NCBI GenBank assembly: GCA_020829485.1
Contig: JAIVFU010000090.1
Location: 1 to 26,335 of the forward strand
Direction: 5' to 3'
DNA from: Nostoc sp. CHAB 5834
Lineage (GTDB): Bacteria > Cyanobacteriota > Cyanobacteriia > Cyanobacteriales > Nostocaceae
DNA length: 26,335 nucleotides
The number at the start of each line of letters is the position of its first letter. Within the stretch, counting starts at the first letter, position 1. Position numbers and translations under genes: made by a program. Positions 8,014-16,215 of the stretch are shown here, piece after piece. A model generated the notes under the pieces. It was given only the letters and a program-made list of their open reading frames with translations. It was not told the origin of the DNA and made no database searches.

Positions 8014-8189
8014 GCTCCAAGGACGCGCCTTTGACGACGCTGCAATGGCGTTTTGCCTACCGTAGGCGATCGCATTACTTGACTATTTCAGAATTTTGGC
8101 CAGATGCACAGCCGCAAAATAATAGCAATTCTGAATTTAGTCAAAACTGGTGGGTACAAGCAAGCTCTTAGGTGTAGTGTAAGCTATGA
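8014..8189. other. Intergenic region with a HIP1-bearing repeat and possible gene remnant
   Basis: It contains a GC-rich repeat around 8045-8074 (GCGTTTTGCCTACCGTAGGC followed by GATCGC). A plus-strand open stretch at about 8082-8171 (TISEFWPDAQPQ... ending WWVQASS-stop) reads like the tail of a lost protein. I cannot identify it. Confidence 0.3.
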
Positions 8190-8942
8190 TTATTTGTAAA
8201 CAACGCAACCGTAGCTAAAAACTGGTTCTTGAATTTCAAAACCATCGGTTGATACTTCTGTTTGCCAATTTTCTACAGGTAAGATTCCATGTTTCGTTAA
8301 TTGCCACCGTCCTAGCAAAGATAAAAAATTCGTAGGATTTCGCATGAATAAAGGCGCACCTATATCTTGAAGCAATTGTAGTAACTTCGGGTAATCAACT
8401 GCGGCCTCACCATCAAAGTCCAGTGCTAAAAAACTTCCTTTGGGAACCCAGTCGTATAAATTATCTAGTGTTTGAGCTAAAGTTTCATCTGGGATAAAAG
8501 CACTAATACCCACCAAAACTATACCCAAAGGACTCGTTGGGGACAAAATTTTGGTAACTACTGATTGATTCAGAGTCTTAAGATTCGTCACATCGCAGAA
8601 TATATACTCAGCATAAGGATTATCAGCGAGAATTTCTTGACCCAATTGAACATTAGTTAGATCAACGTCAGTATAAAGTACCCCTGCATCTGGTACAACT
8701 TCATGAACATTTCCACTCTTAGGTATTCCAGCTGCAAACACAATAAACTGGTTAATTCCTTGTGACTGCATATAGCGACAGATACGCCCATTAAAATCCC
8801 GTAATTGAGCAAAAAATGTTCGGAAATCAGAATAAGCCTGTTCAAAAAGCTTGGCCGCTTCTATATCAACTTCAAAGTGATGAGAGCCACCTAGCCAATA
8901 ATCAACCATACGGCCTGTGTTAGGGAAAGAAGGAGTGGACAT
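8190..8942 (-). CDS. S-adenosyl methyltransferase, DUF574/Methyltransf_19-like
   Basis: About 250 aa. The N-terminus MSTPSFPNTGRMVDYWLGGS followed by HHFEVD matches the R-x-x-D-Y-x-L-G-G-x-H-x-F-x-x-D hallmark of this family. A Rossmann-like region follows (FIVFAAGIP, then VLYTDVDL), with GIVLVGISAFIPD further on. It should bind S-adenosylmethionine; the substrate is unknown. The ATG at 8942 is preferred over a TTG at 8951, with a weak TTGGGA upstream. No operon partner is evident. It is not obviously linked to the RiPP genes 5 kb away. Confidence 0.75.
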   Translation of the reverse strand: MSTPSFPNTGRMVDYWLGGSHHFEVDIEAAKLFEQAYSDFRTFFAQLRDFNGRICRYMQSQGINQFIVFAAGIPKSGNVHEVVPDAGVLYTDVDLTNVQLGQEILADNPYAEYIFCDVTNLKTLNQSVVTKILSPTSPLGIVLVGISAFIPDETLAQTLDNLYDWVPKGSFLALDFDGEAAVDYPKLLQLLQDIGAPLFMRNPTNFLSLLGRWQLTKHGILPVENWQTEVSTDGFEIQEPVFSYGCVVYK

Positions 8943-9055
8943 TTTTCCCAAAAAGATAAAATTCCAAGTGTATACTATACAATAATAAATTCACTATACG
9001 TAAATTGAGAGCTAAAACTTTAAAAAGCTCTCTGATAAATGAAAGCTATCTTTCT

Positions 9056-9112
9056 CTAAATATAATTAGCAATTAATTGATACATTTTGTAATTATTAAT
9101 CAACCAATTAGC
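9056..9112 (-). pseudogene. DUF3598 gene fragment
   Basis: The minus strand reads NWLINNYKMYQLIANYI-stop, matching NWLINHYEMYQLIANYDEL in the DUF3598 gene at about 6010-6063. Only about 55 bp remain. The rest of the 8952-9349 gap contains no other gene that I can support. Confidence 0.7.
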
Positions 9113-9335
9113 TTCTCAGTCCTTAACAACAACTTTAAATTCCTGGAAAAAGGTGTCCAAAAGCACAAACTTCAAAGACGGCTAAAAAATTGGTGTTGCT
9201 AGGTTGGCATGATGGATGATGATACCATGCTAGAAGGAGCGGTGGAAGCCGCAGTCTTTCTTCAAGAGAGCAGCTAAATTTCTTTGCCCTACCTTAGATC
9301 GATTGTCCAAGGTTTTTCAGATCATGGAAAACCAT

Positions 9336-9342
9336 AAGGAGA
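9336..9342 (+). promoter_or_regulatory. Strong ribosome binding site of the SDR gene
   Basis: AAGGAGA lies 7 nt before ATG 9350, which fixes that start. Confidence 0.8.
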
Positions 9343-9349
9343 AATCCAA

Positions 9350-10087
9350 ATGAACTACGACATCAAAGACAAAACCATTTTGGTCACGGGCGCAAATCGC
9401 GGCATCGGCAAGGCGATAGTTGAGTCGTTTATTGAACACGGAGCCACCAAAGTCTATGCGGCTGTTCGTCAGATCAACAGTGTCTCCTCATTGGTTGAAC
9501 AATACGGCGATCAAGTAGTACCAATTCAGGTCGATTTAGGTGATCCTCAATCTATTATTGCTGCTGCTCAAACTACCCAAGATGTGCAAATAGTCGTCAA
9601 TAATGCAGGAGTCTTTCAAGCTGGAACTCCCTTAGCTGAGAATGCGATCGCCGCTCTCGAATTTCAGATGAAGATCAATGTATATGGATTGATCTACATA
9701 GCTCAGGCGTTTGCCCCGGTACTCAAAGCCAATGGAGGTGGTGTCTTTGCCCAAATCAATTCTGTTGCTTCGCTCAAAGGTTTCCCCGACTCTGCTACTT
9801 ACTGTGCCTCAAAAGCTGCGGCCTATTCAATCACCCAGGCATTACGAGAACTATTGAGTGAGCAGGGCACGTTTGTGCTAAGTGTTCACCCTGGCCCGAT
9901 TGCCACGGATATGAGCGATGCGGCAGGACTGACTGAGGTTGCAGAGCCACCTGCACTTGTGGCAGACGGGATAATAAAAGCTCTCAAAGCTGGGGATTTT
10001 CACGTCTTTCCTGACTCGGTGGCTAAACAAATGGGCGATGCTTATAAAAGCTTTGCCCAAAATGTCGTTGAGGTGTCATCAAGTTAA
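9350..10087 (+). CDS. Short-chain dehydrogenase/reductase (SDR)
   Basis: This 245-aa classical SDR is a cytoplasmic NAD(P)-dependent oxidoreductase of unknown substrate. The cofactor motif TGANRGIG is near residues 14-21. VNNAGV follows at about 82-87, a catalytic Ser in INSVAS, and Y-C-A-S-K as the YxxxK pair. HPGPIATDM is the usual segment after the active site. The length is normal. An Arg after TGAN and no acidic residue at the end of strand 2 (AAVRQ) weakly suggest NADP preference. The gene stands alone with its own strong ribosome binding site. Confidence 0.92.
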   Translation: MNYDIKDKTILVTGANRGIGKAIVESFIEHGATKVYAAVRQINSVSSLVEQYGDQVVPIQVDLGDPQSIIAAAQTTQDVQIVVNNAGVFQAGTPLAENAIAALEFQMKINVYGLIYIAQAFAPVLKANGGGVFAQINSVASLKGFPDSATYCASKAAAYSITQALRELLSEQGTFVLSVHPGPIATDMSDAAGLTEVAEPPALVADGIIKALKAGDFHVFPDSVAKQMGDAYKSFAQNVVEVSSS

Positions 10088-10212
10088 CTACATTGCAGGG
10101 TAACGCTCTAGACAAGGGAGCGATCGCTGAAGTTGAAGAAAATTAATTTTGAGCATTCAATACTTGATAACGCAACCCAGTATTGTTTGCATTCGCGGGA
10201 ACTCTCACATAA

Positions 10213-10249
10213 GTTTCTATTCAATTAATATCCCCAACAAGTGGGAATT
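10213..10249. repeat. CRISPR-like 37-bp repeat, copy 1
   Basis: It starts GTTTCTATTCAATTAATATC and ends AAGTGGGAATT, matching copy 2 at 10714-10750 in 34 of 37 positions. The GTTTC start and internal CCCC...GGG inverted pair resemble cyanobacterial CRISPR repeats, but it stands alone. Confidence 0.6.
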
Positions 10250-10269
10250 ATGCTAGCTGCTGCAACCCT

Positions 10270-10629
10270 TTATTGAGCATCCATAAAAACAAACAGATGG
10301 GCTACTTTTCCATTTTCTATGACAAAAAAATCCATGCCGGTTAAGACATTTGGCTGGGGACTGGTTCGAATCTCCCAGAATAGCCGAGTCCCATTTTGCG
10401 TACTTTCCATCGGTTTTGTTGCCACAAAATTGAAATTAGCATCGCCCGCAAATAGCTTGTCGATAAAGTCAGAAACGGCGCTAATGTCGGTAAGGATAAA
10501 ATCCTTGTCATACATTTTTATATCGTCTGCATAGATGGTTTGCATCAATGCATCACGCGTTGTACGGTCTTTTTCATTCCAGACAGCAGTATGTGTTTGC
10601 TGGAGATAATTCATTGCCTGTGCATCCAT
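10270..10629 (-). CDS. SnoaL/NTF2-like protein
   Basis: This 119-aa protein looks like a small cone-fold SnoaL/NTF2-like domain. It has an N-terminal helix (NYLQQTHTAVWNEKD), a Y-A-D-D-I strand start, a helix DISAVSDFIDKLF, and paired C-terminal strands (GMDFFVIENGKVAHLFVFMD). Such proteins act as small-molecule isomerases, hydrolases or binding modules; the substrate cannot be predicted. It is encoded opposite the SDR and is bracketed by two CRISPR-like repeats 501 bp apart, suggesting it arrived or was trapped as a unit. Confidence 0.75.
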   Translation of the reverse strand: MDAQAMNYLQQTHTAVWNEKDRTTRDALMQTIYADDIKMYDKDFILTDISAVSDFIDKLFAGDANFNFVATKPMESTQNGTRLFWEIRTSPQPNVLTGMDFFVIENGKVAHLFVFMDAQ

Positions 10630-10713
10630 GAGTAGACTGGCTAGTTTGTTTTCTAAAACGATATGACTTTACTGCCCAAAAGTAAGCGCTGTCTTTTATG
10701 CGGAACGTTGATG

Positions 10714-10750
10714 GTTTCCATTCAATTAATATCCCCAGCGAGTGGGAATT
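10714..10750. repeat. CRISPR-like 37-bp repeat, copy 2
   Basis: It starts GTTTCCATTCAATTAATATC and ends GAGTGGGAATT. A 38-bp spacer-like segment (10751-10788) separates it from a partial copy at 10789, a 75-bp period typical of CRISPR arrays. Confidence 0.6.
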
Positions 10751-10788
10751 CAATTAAATTAATGTACGCCTGGGGAGCAAATCATTTA

Positions 10789-10804
10789 GTTTCCATTCAA
10801 TTAA
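10789..10804. repeat. CRISPR-like repeat, truncated copy 3
   Basis: GTTTCCATTCAATTAA matches the first 16 bases of copy 2 exactly, then runs directly into the end of the small-protein family copy 2. Confidence 0.55.
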
Positions 10805-10967
10805 AGTCATTCCACTCAATCAGCATACCATCCACGATCGCAACCTCCCACTGCGGAAACTTCACCAGCAACTTCTTAATCACAATCTGCTTTCGCGGGA
10901 TCATCGTCCCAACACTCTTGCAAGAAGTCAAACCCCGGATTCTGCCCCGAATTCGCCGCAACTTTGA
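10797..10967 (-). pseudogene. Small-protein family, copy 2 (5'-truncated, frameshifted)
   Basis: The minus strand reads KLKVAANSGQNPGFDFLQEC followed by WDDDPA, then KADCD-stop. The next frame supplies QIVIKKLLVKFPQWEVAIVD and GMLIEWND, matching the 13423-13809 protein. One extra base at the DDPA codons explains both. The 5' half is missing and replaced by the perfect hairpin at 10968-11004. Confidence 0.7.
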
Positions 10968-11004
10968 GCTTATATCCCCCGAATATAGTTCGGGGGATAT
11001 AAGC
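10968..11004. repeat. Perfect 16-bp-arm hairpin
   Basis: GCTTATATCCCCCGAA (10968-10983) and its exact complement (10989-11004) surround the loop TATAG. It abuts the truncated 5' end of copy 2, so it may be a small palindromic element that broke the gene. Confidence 0.75.
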
Positions 11005-11079
11005 GAATAAGCCAAATTTATTTGGGATTATTTATGCTAGACCTGATATTGTAATTCGTTGGATTGGTTAAAAAGTGAG

Positions 11080-11226
11080 ATGGTTTGGATATTTGTTTAC
11101 ATTGAATGGCAAATATTCCATCTAGCGACTACAGAAAATCCCAATTTAGGGGTATGGTTTATACCTGTAACATCAATAATTATATTTGGGACAATTGGAT
11201 ATTGGTTGAGTCAATCTTTTCTGGCA
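11080..11226 (+). pseudogene. Remnant of a small membrane protein
   Basis: The open frame reads MVWIFVYIEWQIFHLATTEN, then NPNLGVWFIPVTSIIIFGTI and GYWLSQSFL, with two hydrophobic segments around a short loop. From 11227 its codons belong to a MITE-like element, so the original C-terminus is lost. It could be a 3' or middle fragment of a larger membrane protein. Family not recognised. Confidence 0.35.
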
Positions 11227-11340
11227 CGTTACAGCGCTTCCCGCTATTATGTAATACAGTTTAGTTTTTCTTCTTCCCCTTCTCCTGCATAGCTATGAGG
11301 TTTGAGGATGTACCTCATAGCTGCCGAAAGTGCTGTAACG
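11227..11340. mobile_element. MITE-like element, 114 bp
   Basis: Ends are CGTTACAGC (11227-11235) and GCTGTAACG (11332-11340), with similarity continuing inward (GCGCTTCCCGC against GCACTTTCGGC). An internal hairpin has perfect 11-bp arms AGCTATGAGGT (11291-11301) and ACCTCATAGCT (11312-11322). No target duplication is obvious. Confidence 0.6.
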
Positions 11341-11414
11341 CCATACACAATAGCAATTTTTCTTAACAACTTCAAAAAACACATAACTGAGATAGAAAAA
11401 AAAGCAGCCTTGTA

Positions 11415-11497
11415 GGGTTAGGAGTGGGAACGAGTGCTTGAATATGCCAGCAGTTGAAGTGCTTTACACGAAGAAGTTGCGGCAGACATCGTTACCA
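11415..11497. repeat. Dispersed repeat, copy B
   Basis: Diverged copy of 6842-6920. It lies in the 11341-11597 gap upstream of the Rieske gene, where I see no coding sequence. Confidence 0.6.
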
Positions 11498-11597
11498 ATT
11501 TTAAAGTTAACAAAAATTAGAATGCAGAAATGCTCAAAGCGGAAAAACTTTGCCAGAGTAGAAATAAGGGTTTTGATATTTACCTATGTGCAATTAA

Positions 11598-13361
11598 ATG
11601 ACTCAAATATTTGAAAGTGCAACCAAACCAGACGATTATATCCGTGTTGCTCAACTTGCAGAAGTTCAGGCACAAGGCAGTTTGTTAGTCTACAAAGAAA
11701 AGCATACCATTGCTTTATTTTACTCAAACAATACAGTTTATGCAATTGATAACCGTTGTCCTCACATGGGCTTTCCCTTACAAGGAAGCACTTGCAAAGA
11801 TGGTATTGTTACCTGTCCTTGGCATTATGCCCGGTTTGATCTTGCGAGTGGTGGAACGTTTGACTCGTGGGCAGATGATGTTCCTTGTTTCCCAGTAGAA
11901 ATCCGTGATGGTGAAGTTTGGGTAAATTTAGCACCACCAGTTAACCCTCATGCTCATCATCGCCAACGTCTGCAAGACGGTTTAGAGCAGAATATTTCTT
12001 TAGTGATTGCTAAATCAACGCTCGCACTGTTAGATATAGGGGTAAATACGGTAGAACCATTTCTCATCGGACTAGAATTTGGCACTCGTTATAACAAAGC
12101 AGGTTGGAGTACGGGTTTGACTATCCATACCTGTATGATGAATCTACTACCTTATCTAGATGTAGAAGACAAACCCCGTGCTTTATTCCACGGGTTGTCG
12201 GCAGTAGCTAATGATAGTGCAGGTGCCCCACCAGAGTTTGTCGTTCAGCCATTACCCAACTCTAAAGTAAATTTTGCGACTCTCAAAAACTGGTTTCGCC
12301 AATTTATTCAGGTACGGGATGCTGAAGCAGCAGAGAGATGTTTAGTGTCTGCTATTCGTTCAGGAGCTAATTCAAAGCAAATAGCAGATATGCTGTTCTG
12401 TGCTGCTACAGATCGTCGCTATCTTGATGTTGGGCATACGCTTGATTTTATCAATAAAGCATTAGAAGCACTTGATGCTATAGGTTGGCAAGCAGCAGAA
12501 TCAATTCTGGCTAGCCTAGTTTCGGGTTTAGCCAATGCCTCTCGGATGGAAGAATCCAACTCCTGGCGCTACCCTGTAGATTTGGTGGCAATATTAGAGT
12601 CGGCTTTTGAGCAATTACCGACTGTATTAAGTGTGGGAAAATCTCGACAAGGAAGTTGGTCACAAGCAGATGAACTAGTACCCATTTTATTGGGTGAAGA
12701 CCCACAAGCGATCGCAGACTCGCTGTTGAATGCACTGCTTGCAGGTTGTACTGAAGACCAATTAGCAGGTGTAGTTACTTATACAGCAGCATTACGAGTA
12801 GCTCGTTTCCACACTAATAATGACTTTGGAGATTGGAATTCAGCTCACCATCCATTTACGTTTGCGAATGCCGTACATCAAGCTTTACGAAGAGTGCCAA
12901 CAGTCGAACTACTAAGAGGCGTGTTTGATGGGGCGATGAGTGTGTATTTAAATCGTTTTTTGAATGTCCCGCCAGCACGACTGCCAGAACCCAAAGACAT
13001 CATGGAAAATCCCGAACAATTACTTCAGCAGCTACCGGATTTATTAAACCGTCATCAGCAAGTAAACCAGACAGGGCAATTAGTAGCAAATTATTTATAT
13101 CATGGTGGTAATTCTGAAAGACTCATGGCGATGATTGGGAAAATGATGCTTAGAGAAAACCCTGATTTTCATGTAATTCAAGAAATAGAAGCCGCTTTTC
13201 GTCAGTATTCTCTATTAGGTGACACTCCTGCTAGGATTCATGTATTAGTTGCTGCTGCTCGGTATTTAGCAGCCCATTTTCCCACTATGCGATCTCTTGG
13301 ACAAACCTATCAAATCGCTTATCGGTTACATAAAGGCGATCGCCTATTCGAGGAATCTTGA
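11598..13361 (+). CDS. Rieske [2Fe-2S] protein with large C-terminal domain
   Basis: This 587-aa protein has an N-terminal Rieske domain (about 10-110). The cluster ligands are C54-P-H56 and C73-P-W-H76. Spacing and flanking residues fit the ferredoxin-type Rieske domains of oxygenase systems. The remaining 470 residues are mostly helical (repeated hydrophobic helices, LVSAIRSGA, AALRVARFH, HVLVAAARYLA) with many conserved-looking His residues (GHTLDF, RFHTN, AHHPFTF, YHGG), and I do not recognise the domain. That architecture suggests an electron-transfer module joined to a helical, possibly metal- or substrate-binding domain. No signal peptide or partner reductase is visible. ATG 11598 gives a complete Rieske fold. 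Confidence 0.82.
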   Translation: MTQIFESATKPDDYIRVAQLAEVQAQGSLLVYKEKHTIALFYSNNTVYAIDNRCPHMGFPLQGSTCKDGIVTCPWHYARFDLASGGTFDSWADDVPCFPVEIRDGEVWVNLAPPVNPHAHHRQRLQDGLEQNISLVIAKSTLALLDIGVNTVEPFLIGLEFGTRYNKAGWSTGLTIHTCMMNLLPYLDVEDKPRALFHGLSAVANDSAGAPPEFVVQPLPNSKVNFATLKNWFRQFIQVRDAEAAERCLVSAIRSGANSKQIADMLFCAATDRRYLDVGHTLDFINKALEALDAIGWQAAESILASLVSGLANASRMEESNSWRYPVDLVAILESAFEQLPTVLSVGKSRQGSWSQADELVPILLGEDPQAIADSLLNALLAGCTEDQLAGVVTYTAALRVARFHTNNDFGDWNSAHHPFTFANAVHQALRRVPTVELLRGVFDGAMSVYLNRFLNVPPARLPEPKDIMENPEQLLQQLPDLLNRHQQVNQTGQLVANYLYHGGNSERLMAMIGKMMLRENPDFHVIQEIEAAFRQYSLLGDTPARIHVLVAAARYLAAHFPTMRSLGQTYQIAYRLHKGDRLFEES

Positions 13362-13422
13362 CAAGCTTTCGTCTCAAAGCTCCCGGATGTGGGGTTAGTG
13401 GCTGCTATGAAGGGCAACCGCG

Positions 13423-13809
13423 CTATTCATTCCAATCAACCAGCACCTCATTCACAATCACAACCCCCCACTGCGGAAACTTTGCCAGCAGTTTCTGGAT
13501 TGCGATCACTAGCATCGGATCGTCATTCCAGCACGAGAGCAAAAACTCAAACCCCGGATTCTGCCCCGAATTCGCCGCAACCTTAAATTTCTGCATACGC
13601 TCCGGTCGCAAATTTGACCGCGCAACAATCGCCTCATGCGACCATTTTTCAGCATTTGGCACAGGCGCGGCGGAACTTTCACCCTCATGAACTGCTTTGA
13701 TTTCTACACCCGAAACTGAATTTTCAACCAACAACGAAGTGGAATTACCCTGTTCTACCTGCCCCTGAGTTTGATTAGCGTAGACGTGAAACGGCTTGTC
13801 GTTAGACAT
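13423..13809 (-). CDS. Small unrecognised protein, intact copy 3 of a three-copy family
   Basis: This 128-aa protein has a low-complexity, acidic N-terminal half (to about residue 56), then a basic helix WSHEAIVARSNLRPERMQKF. A conserved module follows: NSGQNPGFEFLLSCWNDDP, then IAIQKLLAKFPQWGVVIVNE and VLVDWNE. The module recurs in broken form at 7.8-8.0 and 10.8-11.0 kb. I cannot assign a function. It lies 58 bp downstream of the RiPP partner gene on the same strand, so cotranscription is possible, but its paralogues sit away from any RiPP gene. Confidence 0.6.
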   Translation of the reverse strand: MSNDKPFHVYANQTQGQVEQGNSTSLLVENSVSGVEIKAVHEGESSAAPVPNAEKWSHEAIVARSNLRPERMQKFKVAANSGQNPGFEFLLSCWNDDPMLVIAIQKLLAKFPQWGVVIVNEVLVDWNE

Positions 13810-13867
13810 CGCTAAAGTTAAAGGAACTGCTGCTACTGTACTTCAGAAGACTGATAACCGCTATACC

Positions 13868-14662
13868 CTAGCTTACTCGGTGATGGAAATGGAGAAACCC
13901 TCTTCGAGCTAATATTTCTAAGTCTTCAAGCGTTAAAGACAATTGTGTACATAGCTCCAATACACTACGCTGGCCATTACAAGCTAATAAAACCTCGCCC
14001 ATTCGAGATCCTATTAACTTACTCTGCAACTGATTTGTCGAAGACATGGTTAAAAGTAAATAGTACTCACCTTGCAATCCCGGCTCTGGTATTTGGTCTT
14101 TACTCAAGGTTGTAAGTAGACTATTAGGCTCATGCCGGAAAAAGACAATGCGATATTGAGGATTCAAATCAGGAAAAGAATCTTTGAGAACCTCAATTTT
14201 TAAACTGTTATTGCTAGCTACCTGTTCTGGAATCAATTTTGTCAAAAAAAGCACACATAGCTCAAAACGCAAAATTTCTTCCAAAAATTCATTTTGAAGC
14301 TTGCCTTGCTCAAGTTGCGCCAGTAAGAACTGTCCAAAGCGAACGGCTTCCTGCTCGTAGTAAAAATTGCGTGACGGCTGTGTCTGCCAGTAAACCTCAA
14401 CTACTTGGTTCAGATTGTGAAAATTTAGCAATGTGCAGGTTTTTGGCAAAATATTTACCAGCATACTAAGACGGAATGAGCGATGAAGCATTCTTCCAAT
14501 ACCAAGCCCAGGCAACTGAGCCAAAAATACTAGGCGCTGATATTCTAAAGTAGTTAAATTATATACCCTCAGAGCTTGCTCAGGGCTGGTCAAAACTTGC
14601 AAGCAAAACTCTGGAGATATAATTAACTCAGATAAAGCCTGTTGAAACCCTAAAAGTGCCAT
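13868..14662 (-). CDS. RiPP biosynthesis partner protein (putative MNIO companion)
   Basis: This 264-aa protein starts ATG at 14662, 12 bp after the MNIO stop. The N-terminal 60 residues (ALSELIISPEFCLQVLTSPE, then QALRVYNLTTLEYQRL) resemble the helical segment of partner proteins that accompany DUF692 enzymes. The C-terminus (LIGSRMGEVLLACNGQRSVLELCTQLSLT, given in pieces as IGSRMGEVLLACNG and RSVLELCTQL) has the strand-helix form of PqqD-like/winged-helix peptide-binding domains. By analogy it would bind the precursor leader and present the core to the oxidase. Family membership is inferred from position and fold pattern. Confidence 0.6.
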   Translation of the reverse strand: MALLGFQQALSELIISPEFCLQVLTSPEQALRVYNLTTLEYQRLVFLAQLPGLGIGRMLHRSFRLSMLVNILPKTCTLLNFHNLNQVVEVYWQTQPSRNFYYEQEAVRFGQFLLAQLEQGKLQNEFLEEILRFELCVLFLTKLIPEQVASNNSLKIEVLKDSFPDLNPQYRIVFFRHEPNSLLTTLSKDQIPEPGLQGEYYLLLTMSSTNQLQSKLIGSRMGEVLLACNGQRSVLELCTQLSLTLEDLEILARRGFLHFHHRVS

Positions 14663-14674
14663 GAAGTCATTTCT

Positions 14675-15598
14675 TTATCGGTTGGTTTTCCAAATCGCTT
14701 TAGCCCGACTAAGTTCTTGCTTGAGCAGTTCAGGCCCCATGTGATTGTAATACGTTCCAAAGATTTCAAAAACAATACCAGCAACATTTGGGGCTTTAGG
14801 CAGAACTTTTTCGAGTAATTGCCAAACTACCTCTGGGCAAACTCCTGAGTGAGCGTCTAAATAAAAACCCTCCATCACCATTCCACCTGCAAGATGGATT
14901 TCTACTACTTGAGTCAAGTCAAGGTTGTCAAGGAAATCCCAAGGATCAAAACGATGGTTGTAAGCATTGACATAAACGTTATGAAGGTCGAGCAAAAGCC
15001 CACAGCCAGTTCTAGCAGTAAGTTGATTGAGGAAGTCTGCCTCACTCATCTCTTGGCTGGGAATTTCAAAATAATAGACATTGTTTTCCAACAGGAAAGG
15101 TACTGAGACTTCTTGATGCACATAGTTTATCCTTTCTACAAGTATATCTAGGACTTCTGTATCATAAGGGACTGGCATGGTCAGACCGACATCAATAGGA
15201 TGACCAAATGCTTGCAGTAAACGACTAAAAGATAAATGGTCACTGTGCCAAGGGAAGTGATACTGCCTCTGCCATTTTGCAATCTGGGCTACATGGATAA
15301 TATCAAACCAATCTGCACTGCCAATGGACAGCCCAATACTATGAGCAATAATGGGCTTGTGCTTTGAAAGAAATTCTATATACTTTTGAGCATTTTGATT
15401 CTCTTCATAACGAGGAGTTACACTAACTCCAAGATCGTTCCAAAAAGTATCTGGAATAATCTCCAGAAAATCAAAACTGTCAAAGTTAGCTTCAACAAAA
15501 CTTTGTAAAGGAGCTTGAAATAAAAGACCAACACCAAGTTTGGGAAGACTGGATAAAGTGTTAGTAAAATTTTTTAGTTCCTGTTTTACTGGAAGCAT
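14675..15598 (-). CDS. DUF692/MNIO multinuclear non-heme iron oxidase
   Basis: This 307-aa TIM-barrel enzyme of the MbnB/TglH type uses a two- or three-iron centre to modify peptide cysteines or other residues with O2. The family landmarks are in order: GVGLLF near 22, FLEIIPD at 44-50, AHSIGLSIG with H86, W-H-S-D-H-L with D120 and H121, LLENN with E171, LLLDLHN with D204, EIHLAG with H235, LDAHSG with D248 and H250, and FEIF with E278. The usual LDxNN segment reads LDLHN. All likely metal ligands are present, so it should be active. It lies downstream of the precursor gene and directly before the partner gene. Confidence 0.88.
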   Translation of the reverse strand: MLPVKQELKNFTNTLSSLPKLGVGLLFQAPLQSFVEANFDSFDFLEIIPDTFWNDLGVSVTPRYEENQNAQKYIEFLSKHKPIIAHSIGLSIGSADWFDIIHVAQIAKWQRQYHFPWHSDHLSFSRLLQAFGHPIDVGLTMPVPYDTEVLDILVERINYVHQEVSVPFLLENNVYYFEIPSQEMSEADFLNQLTARTGCGLLLDLHNVYVNAYNHRFDPWDFLDNLDLTQVVEIHLAGGMVMEGFYLDAHSGVCPEVVWQLLEKVLPKAPNVAGIVFEIFGTYYNHMGPELLKQELSRAKAIWKTNR

Positions 15599-16215
15599 AA
15601 AATAGCTCTAATACATTTTAATTTCTTTTTAGAGACTTGAAGCAGAGAATAATCTCTAAATCTTGCTACAAGCCACTTTCTCAATAACTATACTTACATG
15701 AAAACCGGAAAGCTATCCCCTATGTAGGGTGCAACTCATCACTCGATTTATGATTTTGTCTAAGGTTAAGGTTAGTTTGAATATTTTATCTTTTCATACT
15801 AATAAAAGAGGGCTAATACCAATTCTTAAAATCTTGGCAACACATGAACAATCTGATGTACGTACATCTGTACGTCTTTACTTGTATATATGTTGCCTTA
15901 TTTTAGAGAATTGGTATATATGCCTCACAGCAAGACGAGCGTATTTAAATCAGTTTTGACCACAACCAAGATTTGTAACCTTTATAGTCAGTAATTAGCA
16001 TTCGATTTTATGTATTCACTCCAAAGCAATGTATCTCGATAGAGCGCCGAAGCCGAATAAAAAGCCACAAATACACGCTGAAATCGAGCCAATAAATAGA
16101 CTATAATGCCATTAGTTTTCAGATAATTAACAATAGGTCAATCTCATTGACATAGAGGATCTTGCTTAACAATCTTCCTCACGCTTACCTTCGGATACTA
16201 AGGCGAAACTTGGAT
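15599..16215. other. Non-coding gap between RiPP precursor and MNIO genes
   Basis: No convincing gene is found over 617 bp. It contains the MITE-like element at 15816-15917 and AT-rich sequence. It may hold a promoter for the MNIO gene, but none is clear enough to mark. Confidence 0.5.
15816..15917. mobile_element. 102-bp MITE-like element
   Basis: Inverted ends begin ATACCAATTCT on both sides, and similarity continues inward through TAAAAT and GGCAACA for about 30 bp. The centre holds the perfect palindrome GATGTACGTACATC. It probably inserted between the RiPP precursor and its modifying enzyme genes. Confidence 0.7.

Noticed and set aside
9200..9280. Short plus-strand open frame MMDDDTMLEGAVEAAVFLQESS
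   Set aside because: Too short, no ribosome binding site and no recognisable homology; could be chance or a gene remnant.
10213..10804. A functional CRISPR array
   Set aside because: There are only two full and one partial repeat, far apart, with no cas genes in the window; treated as orphan repeats.
13358..13690. 110-aa plus-strand open frame after the Rieske gene
   Set aside because: It overlaps the minus-strand small-protein gene whose module is supported by two paralogous copies.
8190..15598. One large biosynthetic cluster joining methyltransferase, SDR, Rieske and MNIO genes
   Set aside because: Strands alternate, gaps hold repeats and pseudogenes, and no shared operon is visible; only the precursor, MNIO and partner genes are supported as a unit.
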